This document shows, piece after piece, positions 14,582 to 23,813 of a stretch of DNA of 48,088 nucleotides (positions within the stretch are counted from its first letter, which is position 1; each line of letters starts with the position of its first letter). Below the pieces are notes generated by a model. The model ran no database searches and was not told the DNA's origin. It saw only the letters and a list, made by a program, of their open reading frames with translations. The DNA lies in assembly GCF_004122735.1 (NCBI RefSeq), contig NZ_SDIF01000049.1, positions 1-48,088 on the forward strand, read 5' to 3'. The DNA is from Streptomyces sioyaensis. Lineage in GTDB: Bacteria > Actinomycetota > Actinomycetes > Streptomycetales > Streptomycetaceae. Both the position numbers and the translations under genes were made by a program.

Positions 14582-15762
14582 GCCGCGGACGCTTCCAGCT
14601 CGGCCTCGACCTTGCTCATCAGCCGCTCTTCGACGTCCGGCAGACCGATCTGCTGGACCAGCTCGGCGAAGAAGCCGCGGACGACCAGACGGCGGGCCTC
14701 GTCGGCCGGGATGCCGCGGGCCATCAGGTAGAACAGCTGCTCGTCGTCGAAGCGGCCGGTCGCCGAGGCGTGGCCGGCGCCGACGATCTCGCCGGTCTCG
14801 ATCTCCAGGTTGGGCACCGAGTCGACCCGCGCGCCGTCTGTGAGGACGAGGTTGCGGTTGAGCTCGTAGGTGTCCGTACCGGTGGCCGACGCCTGGATGA
14901 GGACATCGCCGATCCAGACCGCGTGGGCGTCCTGCCCCTGGAGCGCGCCCTTGTAGACGACGTGGGAGCGGCAGTTGGACGCCTCGTGGTCGACGAAGAG
15001 GCGGTGCTCCTGGTGCTGGCCCTGCTCGGTGAAGTACAGACCGTAGAGCTCGGCCTCACCGCCGGGGCCCGCGTAGGTGATGCGCGGGTGCAGCCGGACG
15101 AGGTCACCGCCGAAGGTGACCACGACGGACTTGAAGGTGGCGTCCCGGCCGACGAGGGCGTTGTGCTGCCCGACGTGGACGGCGTCGTCGTCCCAGTCCT
15201 GGACGGAGACGACGGTCAGCTTGGCGCCGTCGCCGAGGAGGTAGTCGACGTTGGCGCCGAGCACCGCGTCGCCGGTGTGGTCGATGACGACGACCGCCTC
15301 GGCGAACGCGCCGAGCTCGACGACCTGGTGGCCGAAGGTCGTACCGCCCTCACCGTGCACGGTGATCCGGATGGGCTCGGAGAGCACGGTCTCCTTGGGG
15401 ACCGAGACCACCGAGGCCTTCTCGAAGGAGCTGTACGCCTGGGCGGCGACCCGGTCCACGGGCTTGCCGGCCTTGCCGACCCGCGGGTCGGTGCGGTCGA
15501 CCAGCTCGTGGGTGACGCCCTCGGGAGCGGTGATGTCGATCTTCAGGTCGGGACCTGCGGCCACGGCACTGCCGTCGTGCAGGCCCTTCAGGCGCGCGAG
15601 GGGCGTGAAGCGCCACTCCTCCTCGCGGCCGTGCGGCACCGGGAAGTCCGCCACGTCGTAGGACGGCGGGGCGCTCATCCTCGTGGCGACGGTGGACTCC
15701 GCCGCCACCGCAAGGGAGCCGGTGGTGGTGGAGCCCGCCGGGATGTTCTGAGCCTCAGCCAT
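14578..15762 (-). CDS. sufD: SufD scaffold subunit
   Basis: SufD pairs with SufB to form the scaffold on which Fe-S clusters are built. The 394-residue protein has the SufB/D core: FPVPHGREEEWRFTPL near the start, then a beta-helix region with SSFEKASVVSVPK, LVRLHPRITYAGPGGEAELYG, RLFVDHEASNCRSHVVYKG and SVPNLEIETGEIVGAGHASATG. The C-terminus DDEQLFYLMARGIPADEARRL is strongly conserved. I use ATG 15762 (MAEAQNIPAG); a TTG at 15789 is possible. The gap to sufB is 59 bases, the longest in the operon. Confidence 0.95.
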   Translation of the reverse strand: MAEAQNIPAGSTTTGSLAVAAESTVATRMSAPPSYDVADFPVPHGREEEWRFTPLARLKGLHDGSAVAAGPDLKIDITAPEGVTHELVDRTDPRVGKAGKPVDRVAAQAYSSFEKASVVSVPKETVLSEPIRITVHGEGGTTFGHQVVELGAFAEAVVVIDHTGDAVLGANVDYLLGDGAKLTVVSVQDWDDDAVHVGQHNALVGRDATFKSVVVTFGGDLVRLHPRITYAGPGGEAELYGLYFTEQGQHQEHRLFVDHEASNCRSHVVYKGALQGQDAHAVWIGDVLIQASATGTDTYELNRNLVLTDGARVDSVPNLEIETGEIVGAGHASATGRFDDEQLFYLMARGIPADEARRLVVRGFFAELVQQIGLPDVEERLMSKVEAELEASAA

Positions 15763-15821
15763 GGCTGTCGTAGTGCTCGCTTTCTGCAATCAGGGAGTCG
15801 GTCGCTGCTGGGGGTGCGGCG

Positions 15822-17243
15822 TCAGCCGACCGCGCCTTCCATCTGCAGCTCGATCAGCCGGTTGAGCTCCAGGGCGTACTCCATCGGCAGCTCACGGGCG
15901 ATCGGCTCGACGAAGCCGCGCACGATCATCGCCATGGCCTCGTCCTCCGACAGGCCGCGCGCCATCAGGTAGAAGAGCTGGTCCTCGCTGACCTTGGAGA
16001 CGGTCGCCTCGTGGCCCATGGAGACGTCGTCCTCGCGGACGTCGACGTAGGGGTAGGTGTCCGAGCGGGAGATGGTGTCCACCAGCAGGGCGTCACACAG
16101 CACGTTGGACTTGGAGCCCGCGGCACCCTCGCCGATCTCGACCAGACCGCGGTAGGAGGTGCGGCCGCCGCCTCGCGCCACCGACTTGGAGACGATGTTG
16201 GAGGAGGTGTTCGGCGCCATGTGGACCATCTTGGAGCCGGCGTCCTGGTGCTGGCCCTCGCCCGCGAAGGCGATGGACAGGGTCTCGCCCTTGGCGTGCT
16301 CGCCCATGAGGTAGACCGCCGGGTACTTCATCGTCACCTTGGAGCCGAGGTTGCCGTCGACCCACTCCATGGTCGCGCCCTCGTAGGCGACGGCACGCTT
16401 GGTGACCAGGTTGTAGACGTTGTTCGACCAGTTCTGAATGGTCGTGTAGCGGCAGCGGCCGCCCTTCTTGACGATGATCTCGACGACCGCGGAGTGCAGC
16501 GAGTCGGACTTGTAGATCGGCGCCGTGCAGCCCTCGACGTAGTGGACGTAGGCGTCCTCGTCGACGATGATCAGCGTCCGCTCGAACTGGCCCATGTTCT
16601 CGGTGTTGATCCGGAAGTAGGCCTGCAGCGGGATGTCGACGTGGACACCCTTCGGCACGTAGATGAACGAGCCGCCGGACCACACCGCGGTGTTCAGCGA
16701 CGCGAACTTGTTGTCGCCGACCGGGATGACCGTGCCGAAGTACTCCTGGAAGATCTCCGGGTGCTCCTTGAGCGCGGTGTCGGTGTCCAGGAAGAGCACA
16801 CCCTGCGCCTCCAGGTCCTCACGGATCTGGTGGTAGACGACCTCGGACTCGTACTGCGCGGCGACACCGGCGACCAGGCGCTGCTTCTCCGCCTCGGGGA
16901 TGCCGAGCTTGTCGTAGGTGTTCTTGATGTCCTCGGGCAGGTCCTCCCAGGAGGCGGCCTGCTGCTCGGTGGAGCGGACGAAGTACTTGATGTTGTCGAA
17001 GTCGATGCCCGACAGGTCCGAGCCCCAGTTGGGCATGGGCTTCTTGTCGAACAGCTTCAGGCCCTTGAGGCGGAGCTTGAGCATCCACTCCGGCTCGCTC
17101 TTCTTCGCCGAGATGTCGCGGACGACGGCCTCGGAGAGCCCGCGCTTGGCGGAAGCGCCGGCCACGTCGGAGTCGGCCCAGCCGTATTCGTACTTGCCCA
17201 GGCCCTCGAGCTCAGGGTGAGCAGTCTCCGTGGGGAGCGTCAT
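15822..17243 (-). CDS. sufB: SufB scaffold subunit
   Basis: SufB is the core cluster-building subunit. The 473-residue sequence carries SEPEWMLKLRLKGLKLF, GSFIYVPKGVHVDIPLQAYF, the conserved cysteine in HYVEGCTAPIY, RCRYTTIQNWSNNVYNLVTK, VDGNLGSKVTMKYPA, GQHQDAGSKMVH and SDTYPYVDVREDDVSMGHEA, all typical. ATG 17243 is preceded by GGGAGGAA and overlaps the sufR stop by four bases (ATGA). It is the first structural gene of the operon and the most conserved. Confidence 0.97.
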   Translation of the reverse strand: MTLPTETAHPELEGLGKYEYGWADSDVAGASAKRGLSEAVVRDISAKKSEPEWMLKLRLKGLKLFDKKPMPNWGSDLSGIDFDNIKYFVRSTEQQAASWEDLPEDIKNTYDKLGIPEAEKQRLVAGVAAQYESEVVYHQIREDLEAQGVLFLDTDTALKEHPEIFQEYFGTVIPVGDNKFASLNTAVWSGGSFIYVPKGVHVDIPLQAYFRINTENMGQFERTLIIVDEDAYVHYVEGCTAPIYKSDSLHSAVVEIIVKKGGRCRYTTIQNWSNNVYNLVTKRAVAYEGATMEWVDGNLGSKVTMKYPAVYLMGEHAKGETLSIAFAGEGQHQDAGSKMVHMAPNTSSNIVSKSVARGGGRTSYRGLVEIGEGAAGSKSNVLCDALLVDTISRSDTYPYVDVREDDVSMGHEATVSKVSEDQLFYLMARGLSEDEAMAMIVRGFVEPIARELPMEYALELNRLIELQMEGAVG

Positions 17244-18109
17244 GCGGGGTTCCTCCCGGCCGTGCTTGCAGATGCTGTGGTGGTCTTGGTGGTGCGTGGC
17301 GTGCGGTGAGCGGCCTTGCCGGCGCCGGCCTTCGGGACGAAGGTCGTGCACACCCCGTCGCCATGGGCGATGGTGGCCAGCCGCTGTACATGGGTCCCCA
17401 GCAAACGGGAGAAGACCTCGGTCTCCGCCTCGCACAGCTGCGGGTACTGCTCGGCGACATGGGCGACCGGGCAGTGGTGCTGGCAGAGCTGTTCACCGAG
17501 CTGGGGATTGGGCGCGCTGCGCGCCGTAGCAGCGTACCCGTCCGCGGTCAATGCCTTCGCCAGGGCCTCGGTACGGGCCTGCGGCTCGGCGGCCTCGACC
17601 TCCTTGCGGTAGCCCTCCGCCTGGGCGGCGAGCCGGGCGCGGGCGAAGGCCGCAACGGCCGCCTCGCCCTTTTCGCCGCCGCCCGCACTCTGCGCGATCC
17701 AGCGCAGCGCGTCGGTGGCGAGCTGGTCGTAGGCCTGGTCGAAGGCGTCCCGTCCGCAGTCGGTGAGGGCGAAGGCCCTGGCCGGGCGGCCGCGGCCACG
17801 AGTGCCGTAGACCCGCTTCTCGCGGGGCTCGACGACGCCCTCCGCGGCCAGCGCGTCCAGATGGCGGCGGACGGCCGCCTGGGTCAGCTCCAGCCGGAGG
17901 GCCAGCTCGGCCGCGGTGGACGGACCGTGGTCGAGGATGGAGCGGGCGACCTTGTTGCGGGTGCCCTGCTGTTCGTCGTGCGGCGCCGCGGGGTGCCCGG
18001 CGCCGGCCGCGCGACGCCCGGCCTGCTCGGACTGCTCGGGCGCGGAGGCGGCCGGCCCGGCGGTCTGCTCGGCCGCGGGCCCTTCCTTCTCCTCGCTCGC
18101 GTATTTCAC
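17240..18109 (-). CDS. sufR: SufR Fe-S-sensing repressor of the suf operon
   Basis: SufR is a winged-helix repressor that senses Fe-S status and represses suf when clusters are plentiful. The product has 289 residues. The low-complexity N-terminus is followed by the HTH (VARSILDHGPSTAAELALRL, TQAAVRRHLDALAAEGVVEP) and the wing GTRGRGRPARAFALTD. Cluster-ligand cysteines appear near residues 205-230 in LCQHHCPVAHVAEQYPQLC. I place the start at GTG 18109 (VKYASEEKEG); upstream the frame runs to a TTG at 18145, but the SufR-type operator covers that stretch. The first base of the GTG lies within the operator, consistent with a leaderless or nearly leaderless transcript. Confidence 0.93.
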   Translation of the reverse strand: MKYASEEKEGPAAEQTAGPAASAPEQSEQAGRRAAGAGHPAAPHDEQQGTRNKVARSILDHGPSTAAELALRLELTQAAVRRHLDALAAEGVVEPREKRVYGTRGRGRPARAFALTDCGRDAFDQAYDQLATDALRWIAQSAGGGEKGEAAVAAFARARLAAQAEGYRKEVEAAEPQARTEALAKALTADGYAATARSAPNPQLGEQLCQHHCPVAHVAEQYPQLCEAETEVFSRLLGTHVQRLATIAHGDGVCTTFVPKAGAGKAAHRTPRTTKTTTASASTAGRNPA

Positions 18110-18122
18110 AACGCCATTGTTG
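18109..18122. promoter_or_regulatory. SufR-type operator CAAC-N6-GTTG
   Basis: The palindrome CAAC-GCCATT-GTTG occupies exactly 18109-18122, abutting the sufR start codon. From memory, SufR of Streptomyces avermitilis binds a 14-bp CAAC-N6-GTTG palindrome before sufR. Autorepression of the whole operon is therefore expected. Confidence 0.8.
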
Positions 18123-18181
18123 CGTAATTCGTCAAAGCGATACAAGCCTCGTCCCGATCACGGGCGGGTGGCCTCTATCAC

Positions 18182-18200
18182 TTAGGTTCACCTAATTCAA
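18182..18200. promoter_or_regulatory. Iron-box-like palindrome upstream of sufR
   Basis: TTAGGT-TC-ACCTAA (18182-18195) is a perfect 6-2-6 palindrome. Extended to 19 bases (to 18200) it matches about 13 positions of the DtxR/IdeR/DmdR iron-box consensus, which begins TTAGGTTAG and ends CCTAA. It lies 73 bp before sufR and 204 bp before the ABC gene on the other side, so either could be the target. Confidence 0.5.
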
Positions 18201-18360
18201 GCATCCGCCGGAACCCTCGAATGCCCCTCCGACCTGCAACGGGACGAGCCCTGCCGACAGCCGCGGACAAGGGCGCACCAGGGCGCGCGGGCCGGCGGAA
18301 ATTGTGCGGCCGCGCACCGCCGTCTTGCGTACCCCGGCCCCTTCCGCACCCACGCCCCCG

Positions 18361-18391
18361 TTGAAGAGCGCCCTGCCACTCTCCGTAGACT
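18361..18391 (+). promoter_or_regulatory. Predicted leaderless promoter of the ABC transporter gene
   Basis: TTGAAG (18361-18366), a 19-base spacer and TAGACT (18386-18391) are followed by exactly seven bases and then ATG 18399, with no ribosome site. This is the usual geometry of a leaderless streptomycete mRNA. Confidence 0.55.
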
Positions 18392-18398
18392 GCCCGGC

Positions 18399-19357
<959 letters not shown>

Positions 19358-19361
<4 letters not shown>

Positions 19362-20146
19362 CCGCCACCGGAGCCGGTGTCGCTTCCGGCACGTTCACCC
19401 CGCGGCCCGGCGCGGCGCCGCTGTCCCGGATGATCCGGGCGCAGGCGGCGCTGGAGACCCGGATGCTGCTGCGCAACGGCGAGCAGCTGCTGCTGACCGT
19501 CGTCATCCCGACGCTGCTGCTGGTGCTGTTCTCCGCCGTCGACATCGTCGACACGGGGTCCGGGAAGCCGGTGGACTTCCTCGCGCCGGGCGTCCTCGCA
19601 CTGGCCGTGATGTCCACGGCGTTCACGGGCCAGGCCATCGCCACCGGCTTCGAGCGCCGCTACGGAGTCCTCAAGCGGCTCGCCGTCTCCCCGCTCCCCC
19701 GCTGGGCGCTGATGACCGCCAAGACCTGCGCGGTGCTGGTCACCGAGGTCCTGCAGACCGTGCTGCTGACGGTGATCGCGCTCGCGCTGGGCTGGTCCCC
19801 GCAGGGCAGCCCGGTGCCGGTGCTGCTGCTTCTCGTCCTCGGTACGGCCGCCTTCTCGGGCCTGGGTCTCCTCATGGCGGGGACGCTGAAGGCAGAGGCG
19901 ACGCTGGCCGCCGCCAACCTGGTCTTCCTGCTGCTGCTCGTCGGCGGCGGGGTGATCGTGCCGCTGGACAGGTTCCCGGCGGCGGCGCAGTCCGTCCTGC
20001 AGTTCCTGCCGGTCTCCGCGCTGTCGGACGGCCTGCGGGCCGTGCTGCAGCACGGCACCGGGATGCCGTGGACCGACCTGGGCATCCTCGCCGTCTGGGC
20101 GGTGCTCGGGCTGGGCGCGGCGGCGAAGTTCTTCCGCTGGGAGTAG
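19358..20146 (+). CDS. ABC-2 type exporter permease
   Basis: The product is a 262-residue membrane subunit with about six helices, including LLLTVVIPTLLLVLFSAVDI, FLAPGVLALAVMSTAFTGQA, VLQTVLLTVIALALGW, VLLLLVLGTAAFSGLGLLMAG and AANLVFLLLLVGGGVIVPLD, closed by LGILAVWAVLGLGAAAKFF. The amphipathic stretch FERRYGVLKRLAVSPLPRW, between the second and third helices, is the coupling region of ABC-2 permeases. ATG 19358 overlaps the ATPase stop (ATGA), so the two subunits are made together. The substrate is unknown. Confidence 0.92.
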
Positions 20147-20229
20147 CCGCCGGCGGGCCGCTGCCCGGCCGCGGAGGTGGCTCCGGGCGGGTCGGGGACC
20201 CCTCGTGAAAACTTGCACAAGGACCGTCC

Positions 20230-20235
20230 TACGAT
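20230..20235 (+). promoter_or_regulatory. -10 box implying a leaderless start for ctaA
   Basis: TACGAT at 20230-20235 is followed by seven bases and GTG 20243. If it is the -10, transcription begins at the GTG, and the in-frame ATG at 20234 lies inside the promoter and cannot be used. No good -35 is visible. Confidence 0.45.
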
Positions 20236-20242
20236 GTCTCCC

Positions 20243-21247
20243 GTGCCGAACACGCTGAATCCCCTTGAGCTGATCGCCCGCCGCTGGCAGCCGTCCGCCG
20301 CCTTCGTGCGGCGGGCCGCGCTGGCCACCGTCGTGATGGCCGTGATCATCGTCGTCACGGGCGGCGCGGTCCGGCTCAGCCAGTCCGGACTGGGCTGCTC
20401 GACCTGGCCCAAGTGCACGCCGGACAGCCTGACGCCGACCGCCGCGATGGGCATCAACGGGCTCATCGAGTTCGGCAACCGCATGCTGACCGACGTGCTG
20501 TGCGTGGTCATCGGGGTGTTCATCATCGCCGCCCGCGCCCGGAGCCCCCGGCGCCGCTCGCTCACCCGCCTCGGCTGGGCGCAGTTCTGGCTCGTCATGT
20601 CCAACGCCGTCATCGGCGGCATCACGGTCCTCACCGGCCTGAACCCGTACATCGTCAGCGCACACTTCCTGGCGGCCACGGGGCTGCTCACGGTCGCCGT
20701 CCTGACCTGGAAGCGGGCGGGCGAGGGCGACGAGGAGCCGCACGCCCTGGTCGCGCGGCCGGTGCGGCAGCTGGCCTGGCTGCTGGTGGCGGCGGCCGGC
20801 GCGCTCACCGTCATCGGCACCGTCGTCACCGGCGCGGGGCCGCACGCGGGCGACGCCCGCAAGGTCCACCGGATCGCGGTGGACTGGCAGGAGATCACCC
20901 AGCTGCATGTCGACTTCGTCTACATCGTCATCGGCCTGACCGTCGCCCTGTGGTTCACGCTGCGCGCCGTCGCGGCACCGGCCGCGCCGCGCCGCAGGGT
21001 CCTGGAGCTGCTCGGCTGCCTCGCCGCGCAGGGCGTCGTCGGCTATGTCCAGTACTTCACGGGCCTGCCCGAATTCGTCATCGGGGTGCACATGCTGGGC
21101 TCGGCCCTGGTGTGGATCTGTGTGCTGCGGGTTGCCATGTCGCTGCGCGACCGCGGTGCGCTCCCGGAGGGCGAGCCCGGCGTGCCCGCCCCCGCGGGCG
21201 AGCACGAGGCGACCGGTTCTCAGATGGCCGGCGCGTCCAGCCGGTAG
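20243..21247 (+). CDS. ctaA: Heme A synthase (COX15/CtaA)
   Basis: CtaA oxidises heme O to heme A for cytochrome c oxidase. The product has eight predicted membrane helices in two similar four-helix bundles. Heme-ligand histidines are expected in IVSAHFLAATG and in the second bundle in ITQLHVDFVYI and VIGVHMLGSA. The cysteine pair in GLGCSTWPKC follows the first helix, as in Gram-positive CtaA. Start choice: GTG 20243 (VPNTLNPLEL) is favoured by a leaderless -10, and ATG 20234 is the alternative. The partner heme O synthase, ctaB, lies about 1.6 kb downstream on the other strand. The last 28 bases overlap the converging amidohydrolase gene. Confidence 0.92.
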   Translation: MPNTLNPLELIARRWQPSAAFVRRAALATVVMAVIIVVTGGAVRLSQSGLGCSTWPKCTPDSLTPTAAMGINGLIEFGNRMLTDVLCVVIGVFIIAARARSPRRRSLTRLGWAQFWLVMSNAVIGGITVLTGLNPYIVSAHFLAATGLLTVAVLTWKRAGEGDEEPHALVARPVRQLAWLLVAAAGALTVIGTVVTGAGPHAGDARKVHRIAVDWQEITQLHVDFVYIVIGLTVALWFTLRAVAAPAAPRRRVLELLGCLAAQGVVGYVQYFTGLPEFVIGVHMLGSALVWICVLRVAMSLRDRGALPEGEPGVPAPAGEHEATGSQMAGASSR

Positions 21248-22266
21248 ACCCGGCGTGCGGTCCCCGACCCCACCATCTCCGTGATCCGCCGCCCGTCCTC
21301 GGCGCCGCACAGCCCCTCGTCGGTCCACTCCCGTACGAGCCGGCCCATGGCGCGGACGAAGAACCGGGCGCCGGTGACGTACAGCTCGGGCAGCCCGCGG
21401 GCGCCGGAGGAGAACAGCAGCTTGCCGAACGGCGCCTGACCCAGCGTCTCCTCGGGGCGGGGCCCGGCGTCCGCATACACATGGGCGTGCAGCGCGGCGA
21501 GCTGCGCGGCCCGCCGGTGGTGCGGCGCGGCCGGCAGCAGGACGAGAGCCGAGCCGATGCCGGCCGTGGCCCGCAGGAACGCCGCCAGCGGCTGCGGATC
21601 GGTGCAGTGCAGCTGCACCGGCAGACCGGTCGCCACCGCGCTCCACAGCAGATGCCGGACGAGTGCGGGCTCGCCGAGCCGCTGCCCGGGGCGGCGGCCG
21701 CGCAGCCAGCGGTCCGCGGCGCGCCGTACCTCACCGGCCTCCGGGGCGTGTGCGTCGCAGTGGGTGGCGCCGGAGGCGAAGGCGGTGGCGTGCTGGGCGG
21801 CGGCGTAGAGGGCCTCGGCGGTGTAGCCGATGAAGGAGTCGACGCTGCCGGAGGTGTCGGCGACCTGCTCGGCGAGCGGTTCGAGCCGGACGACCTCGTG
21901 GGCCGGGGCCTCGGCGGCGGTGGCGAGTTCGGTGGCCGAGGTCAGCTCGCTGGGGGTGCCGGCCTCCAGCAGGAACGTGCCGATGCCGCAGCCGCGCAGC
22001 AGTATCCGTCCGGCGCGGTAGGCCCCGACCTCGCGCCTGCGGGCGAGGTAGCGGGCGGGCGGGCAGTGCGGTTCCAGGCCGAGCAGCGGGGGGCACCAGC
22101 GGCGTATCGCCAGGCCGGTGACGCTGTCGAAGTAGCTGGTGCCGGCGGGTGCCGGGCCCTGGGCGCCGACCGCGGCGGCGAGGTGGCTCTCGAAGGAGCC
22201 GAGGCCGAGCTCGCCGTGCACCGCGCCGTGGCTGTACTGATCGATGAGCGGTGGAGATCCGTCCAT
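21220..22266 (-). CDS. Amidohydrolase-family protein
   Basis: The product is a 348-residue predicted TIM-barrel hydrolase of the amidohydrolase_2/FluG-like group. Near the N-terminus LIDQYSHGAVHGEL supplies the first metal-site histidines. Later segments resembling the family are FLLEAGTPSE, LPVQLHCTDPQPLAAFL and FGKLLFSSGARGLPELYVTGARFF, the last being close to the conserved Ser-Asp-like barrel-end motif. ATG 22266 follows GGAGGGG. It converges on ctaA and overlaps it by 28 bases. The same family occurs near heme A genes in streptomycetes, but I can assign no substrate. Confidence 0.8.
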   Translation of the reverse strand: MDGSPPLIDQYSHGAVHGELGLGSFESHLAAAVGAQGPAPAGTSYFDSVTGLAIRRWCPPLLGLEPHCPPARYLARRREVGAYRAGRILLRGCGIGTFLLEAGTPSELTSATELATAAEAPAHEVVRLEPLAEQVADTSGSVDSFIGYTAEALYAAAQHATAFASGATHCDAHAPEAGEVRRAADRWLRGRRPGQRLGEPALVRHLLWSAVATGLPVQLHCTDPQPLAAFLRATAGIGSALVLLPAAPHHRRAAQLAALHAHVYADAGPRPEETLGQAPFGKLLFSSGARGLPELYVTGARFFVRAMGRLVREWTDEGLCGAEDGRRITEMVGSGTARRVYRLDAPAI

Positions 22267-22402
22267 CCGCCCCTCCTCGCCGTGAGCCCGCCGGGCGTGG
22301 CCGGAGCGCCGCGCCCGGTGAACCTAACGGCCGAGGTGGTGGTGAGGTAGCGGGCTCCGCTTCCGGCGTGCGCTCCGGCGCACGGCGCCCGGGCACCGGC
22401 CG

Positions 22403-22774
22403 TCAGCCGTTGGCCGGGCCGCCCACCTGGATGCCCGCCATCCGGGACCACTCGTAGCGGCCGGTACGGACCCGGGCGGCGAGGTCGCCGTCGAAGTCCT
22501 CCTGGAGCGTGAGGCCGGCCTGCTCGGCGGCCGCCTTGGCGGATTCGGCGGTGTCCGCGACGAGATTGCCCCACTCGCCGTTGGCCCCGACGAGGGCGAT
22601 CCGGATGCGGCCGCGGCCGATGTGCGCGAGCTGGCCTTCGGCGCTGCCGCCATGGGTGGCGGCGAAGGCGCGGATCTCCTTGGCGAGCCTGGCCGTGCGC
22701 CGGCCGGCCCGCTTTCCGGCCGCTGCGCCGGCCACCGTCTCCACCTGCTCGTCCGCCTGCTGGGTGTCTGCCAT
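22403..22774 (-). CDS. Conserved hypothetical protein downstream of ctaB
   Basis: The product is a 123-residue soluble protein with no recognised domain. The N-terminus is Gln/Glu-rich (MADTQQADEQVETVAG), then a basic patch (GKRAGRRTARLAKEIRAFAATHGG). The second half has an alternating pattern compatible with a small alpha/beta fold (RIRIALVGANGEWGNLVADT, TLQEDFDGDLAARVRTGRYEW). Starts at ATG 22774 or ATG 22783 are both possible and neither has a clear ribosome site. It lies 55 bp downstream of ctaB on the same strand and is probably co-transcribed. Confidence 0.65.
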   Translation of the reverse strand: MADTQQADEQVETVAGAAAGKRAGRRTARLAKEIRAFAATHGGSAEGQLAHIGRGRIRIALVGANGEWGNLVADTAESAKAAAEQAGLTLQEDFDGDLAARVRTGRYEWSRMAGIQVGGPANG

Positions 22775-22806
22775 GAACAGCATGCTACCCGCGAGTACTG
22801 GTCTTT

Positions 22807-22824
22807 GTGGGGGTGATCCCCCAC
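22807..22824. terminator. Short GC hairpin between ctaB and the downstream gene
   Basis: GTGGGGG (22807-22813) pairs with CCCCCAC (22818-22824) around a four-base loop, just after the ctaB stop. It may attenuate rather than end transcription. Confidence 0.35.
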
Positions 22825-22829
22825 ACCCC

Positions 22830-23813
22830 TCAGCGAAGGAAGGGATCCACGGCGACGGCGACGAACAGCAGCGACACATAGGTGATGGACCAGTGGAACA
22901 GCCGCATCTCCTTGAGCTTGGCGCCCGTGATCCCGGCCTTGGCGCGGGACTGCAGACCGTGCGCCTCCTTGAGCCAGAGGGCGCCGCAGACGAGCGCGAC
23001 CGCGGTGTAGAACCAGCCGGTGTAGCCCAGCGGCTGGAGCAGCAGGGAGACGGCCACCATCACCCAGCTGTAGGCGACGATCTGGCGCGCGACGACCTTG
23101 TTGCCCGCGACGGCCGGCAGCATCGGCACACCGACCCGCTCGTAGTCGTCCTTGACCTTCATCGACAGCGGCCAGTAGTGCGGCGGCGTCCAGAAGAAGA
23201 TGACCAGGAAGAGGACGAACGAGGCCCAGGAGACCGAGTTCGTCACCGACGACCAGCCGATGAAGACCGGCATGCAGCCCGCGATACCGCCCCAGACGAT
23301 GTTCTGGCTGGTGCGCCGCTTGAGGATCATCGTGTAAACGACGACGTAGAAAAGCAGCGCACCGAGCGACAGCATCGCCGACAGCGGGTTGACGAGGAAC
23401 CAGAACCAGGCGGTGGAGCCGACCGCGAGGGCGGTCGCGAACACCAGGCACTCGCGCGGCGAGACCATGCCGGTGACCAGCGGCCGCTGGGACGTGCGGT
23501 CCATCAGCGCGTCGATGTCACGGTCGAGGTACATGTTGAAGGCCGCGGCGCCGCCGGCGGAGAGGTAGCCGCCGACGCAGGTCTCCAGGACGAGCCACAG
23601 ATCGGGCACGCCCTTGGCCGCCAGGAACATCACCGGCACCGTGGTCATCAGCAGCAGCTCGATGACCCGTGGCTTGGTCAGCGCCACGAATGCCTTGACC
23701 CGGGCCCCGAACGGCCGGTCACCGGGACTTCTGGGGAGCTGAGAACGCTTGCCCTCAGCCTTGTGGGCGTGGGCGGTGCCCCCACCCGCAGGACGGGATT
23801 CGACGGCCGTCAC
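22830..23813 (-). CDS. ctaB: Protoheme IX farnesyltransferase (heme O synthase)
   Basis: CtaB transfers a farnesyl group to heme B, giving heme O, the substrate of CtaA. The 327-residue UbiA-family protein has about nine helices. Diagnostic motifs are LTKPRVIELLLMTT, the Asp-rich NMYLDRDIDALMDRTSQRPL and the second cytoplasmic loop YTMILKRRTSQNIVWGGIAGCMP, followed by FFWTPPHYWPLSMKVKDDYERVGVPMLP. The start is GTG 23813, with AGGGG five bases before it (another GTG is at 23819). It is divergent from tkt across a 454-bp region. With ctaA it completes heme A synthesis. Confidence 0.94.
   Translation of the reverse strand: MTAVESRPAGGGTAHAHKAEGKRSQLPRSPGDRPFGARVKAFVALTKPRVIELLLMTTVPVMFLAAKGVPDLWLVLETCVGGYLSAGGAAAFNMYLDRDIDALMDRTSQRPLVTGMVSPRECLVFATALAVGSTAWFWFLVNPLSAMLSLGALLFYVVVYTMILKRRTSQNIVWGGIAGCMPVFIGWSSVTNSVSWASFVLFLVIFFWTPPHYWPLSMKVKDDYERVGVPMLPAVAGNKVVARQIVAYSWVMVAVSLLLQPLGYTGWFYTAVALVCGALWLKEAHGLQSRAKAGITGAKLKEMRLFHWSITYVSLLFVAVAVDPFLR

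Noticed and set aside
18186..18192. GTTCACC within the iron-box-like palindrome as a PHO box
   Set aside because: Only one unit is present, with no second copy in 11-bp phase, and the perfect palindrome fits a dimeric repressor better.
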